A stretch of DNA of 6,498 nt from Deltaproteobacteria bacterium (GTDB lineage: Bacteria; Desulfobacterota; Desulfarculia; Adiutricales; Adiutricaceae), in NCBI GenBank assembly GCA_031279155.1, contig JAITJB010000135.1, forward strand, positions 1 through 6,498, read 5' to 3'. The notes beneath the pieces are model-generated. The model worked only from the letters and a program-made list of their open reading frames with translations. It made no database searches and had not been told where the DNA came from. The translations under genes were made by a program, and so were the position numbers. The stretch's first letter is position 1. Each line of letters opens with the position of its first letter. Of this stretch, positions 3,638-6,498 are shown one piece after another.

Positions 3638-6498
3638 ATGAGACAATATGATCCAAACCTCCCGTTAGATCCCGACCGCATTCACATTGGTCTTGACGTG
3701 GGGTCCACCACCATTAAAATCGCTGTCTTAGATAGTTCCGGTAGTATTATCTATCATAGCTACGGGCGGCATTTCTCCGAGGTCAGGCGGACGACTATTG
3801 AGACCATCAAAAAAGCCGTCGAGGGATTTGCTCAAAGACCCGCCACATTAGCCGTAGCCGGTAGCGGCGGCATAAACTTAGCCTCTCTCTTGGGCGCGGC
3901 CTTTGTCCAAGAAGTGGTTGCCGGGGCCGAAGCTATAAGGTGTAGGCTGCCAAGGACCGACGTGGCTATTGAGCTGGGAGGCGAAGACGCTAAACTTACT
4001 TTTTTTGACGCAGGTATCGATCAGCGCATGAACGAAACCTGCGCCGGGGGGACCGGAGCCTTTATCGATCAGATGGCTTCTTTTCTTAGAACCGATCCCC
4101 AGGGCTTAAACGAACTAGCCCGCCGGGCTAAGACCATCTACCCCATCGCCGCCCGCTGCGGGGTCTTTGCCAAAGCCGATATTCTCCCCCTTTTAAATGA
4201 AGGCGCGGCCCAGGAAGATATTGCCGCTTCTATTTTCCAATCAGTAGTCGATCAAACTATCGGAGGACTGGCCTGCGGCCGGCGGATACGCGGTAACGTG
4301 GCCTTCTTAGGCGGGCCGCTATTTTTCTTAAGCGAACTTAGGCGCCGCTTCATTGAGACCTTAAAACTCGCGCCCCAGGAGGCTATCTGCCCGCCAGAGG
4401 CCCAGCTATTTGTGGCCCTAGGGGCCGCTCTCTTATCGAGACAAACCAAAATTCAAACGGCTGACGAATGGGCCAAAAGAGCGAGCGATTTGGACGCTTT
4501 AGGTTCTGAGCCAGAGATAAACGCTCTGCCGCCGCTATTTGCTGACTTAAACGAACTTAAGGCTTTTCGCGAGCGCCACCAAAGGGCGCGCCTCCCTAGA
4601 GCCGACTGGCCAGATGGCCCGGTTTTTTTAGGCTTAGACGCAGGTTCTACGACAACGAAACTAGTCGCTCTTGATTCCGATAAGCGCCTTTTGTTCTCCC
4701 ACTATGGGCCCAATCACGGAAACCCTCTTAAATCGGTCATGCTGGCCTTAAGCTCCTTTTATGACGCCGCTCCCGCTAAGGTGACAGTTGCTCACTCAGC
4801 CGTCACCGGCTACGGTGAGGCTTTAATCCAAGCGGCCTTAGGCGCTGACTTAGGTGAAGTGGAAACCGTGGCCCACTACAAGGCGGCGGCTAGTTTCGTG
4901 CCAGACGTAAGCTTTATCGTCGATATCGGCGGTCAAGACATTAAATGCCTATCAGTAAAAAACGGGATCATCGAGCGCTTGATGCTCAATGAAGCCTGCT
5001 CCTCGGGCTGCGGATCTTTTTTGGCCACCTTTGCTGGTACTCTAGGCTTAGATCCCGAAGGCTTTGCCAGCATGGCCTTATTGGCCGATAGACCGGTGGA
5101 CTTAGGGAGTAGGTGCACGGTTTTCATGAATTCTAAGGTCAAGCAGGCCCAAAAGGAGGGCGCCGAGGTTGGCGATATTTCCGCCGGGCTATCGTATTCG
5201 GTGGTCCGAAACGCCCTCTATAAGGTTATCCGCATAAGCCGGCCCGAAGATTTGGGGGAAAAGGTCGTGGTTCAAGGCGGGACTTTTTTTAACGACGCCG
5301 TCTTACGCTCCTTTGAACTCTCAGTGGGCCGTAATGTCGTAAGGCCCGATATCGCCGGCCTCATGGGGGCCTTTGGCGCGGCTTTACTGGCCATAGATGA
5401 ATGGCGGGAAAACCCCAAACCCTCAACTCTTATCGGCCAAGAGGCCTTGGCCAGTTTTTCGGTGACCAGCCGCAACGTGCGCTGCCGCAAGTGTGAAAAC
5501 AGGTGTCTATTAACTGTCAATAGCTTCTCAGATGGCCGGCGCTTTGTTTCAGGTAACCGCTGCGAGCGCGGGGCTGGATCCAAGAGCCCGACGGCTGACC
5601 GCATCGACGCTCTGGCCAATAAAGCCAGATTAGGCGATATCTCAGATAGACTAGCCAAAATCCCCGCCCTAGGCGGACTAGGCCGCCAGCTGACCGATTT
5701 TGAAAGACTACCCAATCTTTTTTCCTGGAATCTCTACCGCCTCTTTCAGGTCTACACCCCCCACCAGGCTTCCAATTGCCGGGGTAGGGTGGGTATTCCA
5801 AGGGGCTTGGGCATGTATGAGACCTATCCCTTTTGGTTTACCTTTTTCCATCAGCTAGGCTTCAGGGTAGAGTTATCGCCGCCGTCATCGAAAGAGCTCT
5901 TTAATTCGGCTCTGGAAACTATCCCCTCGCAAACGGTCTGCTATCCGGCCAAATTAGTTCACGGCCACATCTTGGCCCTCATCGATCAAAGGCCAGACTT
6001 TATCTTTTTTCCCTGTACGCCCCGCGAGATCCCGGCCATCTACCGGACCGTGGACCGCTACAACTGCCCCTTGGTGGGAAGCTACCCGGAACTCATACGC
6101 TTAAATTTAGACGCCATCGGCGATAGCGGGGTGAGGTTAGTTTTACCCTTTGTGGACCTTTTCGCTCAAAATAGAAAGCTAGCCGACCGGCTAGTTTCTG
6201 AGCTGGCCTTTTTAAGATTATCCCGCCATGAAGTGAGGGTCGCTTTAAAACAAGCTGAAATCGAGCAAAAAAACTTTCGGGAGGATATTCGCTCAGCCGG
6301 GGAGAGAGCTTTAGCTCAGCTGCGCAAAACTAACCGCAGGGCCGTAGTCTTAGCTGGTCACCCTTATCATATTGATCCTGAAATCCATCACGGTATTAGC
6401 GATCTCATCTGCGCTAACGGCTTAGGCGTTCTATCAGCCGATAGTATCGACCACTTGGCGCCATCAGAAATTAGCTTAAGGGTACGCGATCAGTGGAT
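3638..6498 (+). CDS. Large 2-hydroxyacyl-CoA dehydratase activase-related protein (3' end outside window)
   Basis: The visible 953 residues start a giant cytosolic member of the BadF/BadG/BcrA/BcrD ATPase family, whose simple members (HgdC type) use ATP and a [4Fe-4S] cluster to feed a high-energy electron to 2-hydroxyacyl-CoA dehydratases. Two ASKHA ATPase domains are fused. Domain 1 has GLDVGSTT (18-25), LGGED (113-117), NETCAGGTG with Cys135 and ARCGVF with Cys174. Domain 2 has GLDAGSTT (332-339), DIGGQD (429-434), NEACSSGCG with Cys454 and SRCTVF with Cys493. A four-cysteine element follows (Cys616, 619, 623, 642), then a DUF2229-like region from about 719 (GIPRGLGMYETYPFW) and the beginning of a dehydratase-like segment (LAGHPYHIDPEIHHG, 905-919). 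The frame is uninterrupted with no stop before the edge, and family members often reach well over 1,000 residues. ATG 3638 is the only in-frame ATG after the stop at 3596. The actual partner enzyme is not in view, and the exact role of this large subgroup is, to my knowledge, not established. Confidence 0.9.
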   Translation, partial: MRQYDPNLPLDPDRIHIGLDVGSTTIKIAVLDSSGSIIYHSYGRHFSEVRRTTIETIKKAVEGFAQRPATLAVAGSGGINLASLLGAAFVQEVVAGAEAIRCRLPRTDVAIELGGEDAKLTFFDAGIDQRMNETCAGGTGAFIDQMASFLRTDPQGLNELARRAKTIYPIAARCGVFAKADILPLLNEGAAQEDIAASIFQSVVDQTIGGLACGRRIRGNVAFLGGPLFFLSELRRRFIETLKLAPQEAICPPEAQLFVALGAALLSRQTKIQTADEWAKRASDLDALGSEPEINALPPLFADLNELKAFRERHQRARLPRADWPDGPVFLGLDAGSTTTKLVALDSDKRLLFSHYGPNHGNPLKSVMLALSSFYDAAPAKVTVAHSAVTGYGEALIQAALGADLGEVETVAHYKAAASFVPDVSFIVDIGGQDIKCLSVKNGIIERLMLNEACSSGCGSFLATFAGTLGLDPEGFASMALLADRPVDLGSRCTVFMNSKVKQAQKEGAEVGDISAGLSYSVVRNALYKVIRISRPEDLGEKVVVQGGTFFNDAVLRSFELSVGRNVVRPDIAGLMGAFGAALLAIDEWRENPKPSTLIGQEALASFSVTSRNVRCRKCENRCLLTVNSFSDGRRFVSGNRCERGAGSKSPTADRIDALANKARLGDISDRLAKIPALGGLGRQLTDFERLPNLFSWNLYRLFQVYTPHQASNCRGRVGIPRGLGMYETYPFWFTFFHQLGFRVELSPPSSKELFNSALETIPSQTVCYPAKLVHGHILALIDQRPDFIFFPCTPREIPAIYRTVDRYNCPLVGSYPELIRLNLDAIGDSGVRLVLPFVDLFAQNRKLADRLVSELAFLRLSRHEVRVALKQAEIEQKNFREDIRSAGERALAQLRKTNRRAVVLAGHPYHIDPEIHHGISDLICANGLGVLSADSIDHLAPSEISLRVRDQW

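Noticed and set aside
4252..5801. Open frames on the minus strand within the activase gene
   Set aside because: The + strand frame has continuous family motifs throughout this stretch, and the minus-strand products match nothing I recognise.

Overview
The window carries three complete genes and one gene that runs off its right edge. Nothing in it names the organism. The large 2-hydroxyacyl-CoA dehydratase activase belongs to a family of oxygen-sensitive radical enzymes' activators found in strict anaerobes, so an anaerobic bacterium is likely. Clostridia or Desulfobacterota-type lineages would both fit. Codon habits look alike in all four genes (frequent TTA leucine, mixed GC third positions), so I see no sign that one of them arrived separately.

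Left part (1-1189, + strand): a class-I glutamine-amidotransferase-like hydrolase of the gamma-glutamyl-GABA hydrolase (peptidase C26) family is followed after 16 bases by a small CsoR/FrmR-family metal-sensing repressor with the C-H-C ligand pattern of Cu(I) sensors. Middle (1182-1310): a low-complexity tract of TAGGT/TAGGC-type pentamers lies between convergent genes, and the stop codons of both genes fall inside it. Next (3211-1280, - strand): a heavy-metal P1B-type ATPase with a CPC motif but no N-terminal metal-binding domain, and with transmembrane residues matching neither the standard Cu nor the standard Zn/Cd subgroup.

The divergent intergenic region (3212-3637, 426 bases) is rich in signals. 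A CsoR-type palindrome (ATACCC-N5-GGGTAT) overlaps the likely -10 of the ATPase promoter, which has a perfect TTGACA -35. A good extended -10 promoter (TGgTATAAT) points the other way. A leader of about 200 bases follows it, containing a hairpin and five tandem copies of a 14-base repeat.

Right part (3638-6498, + strand, open at the edge): the first 953 codons of a very large activase-related protein. It has two fused ASKHA ATPase domains, each with its pair of Fe-S cysteines, then a four-cysteine knuckle, a DUF2229-like region and the start of a dehydratase-like region.

The best supported circuit is metal export: the repressor (911-1189) probably represses the ATPase through the operator at 3281-3297. 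The hydrolase and the activase have no evident functional link to this circuit. I do not see a clearly new system. The most unusual elements are the two repeat tracts, the off-class metal site of the ATPase and the operator architecture.
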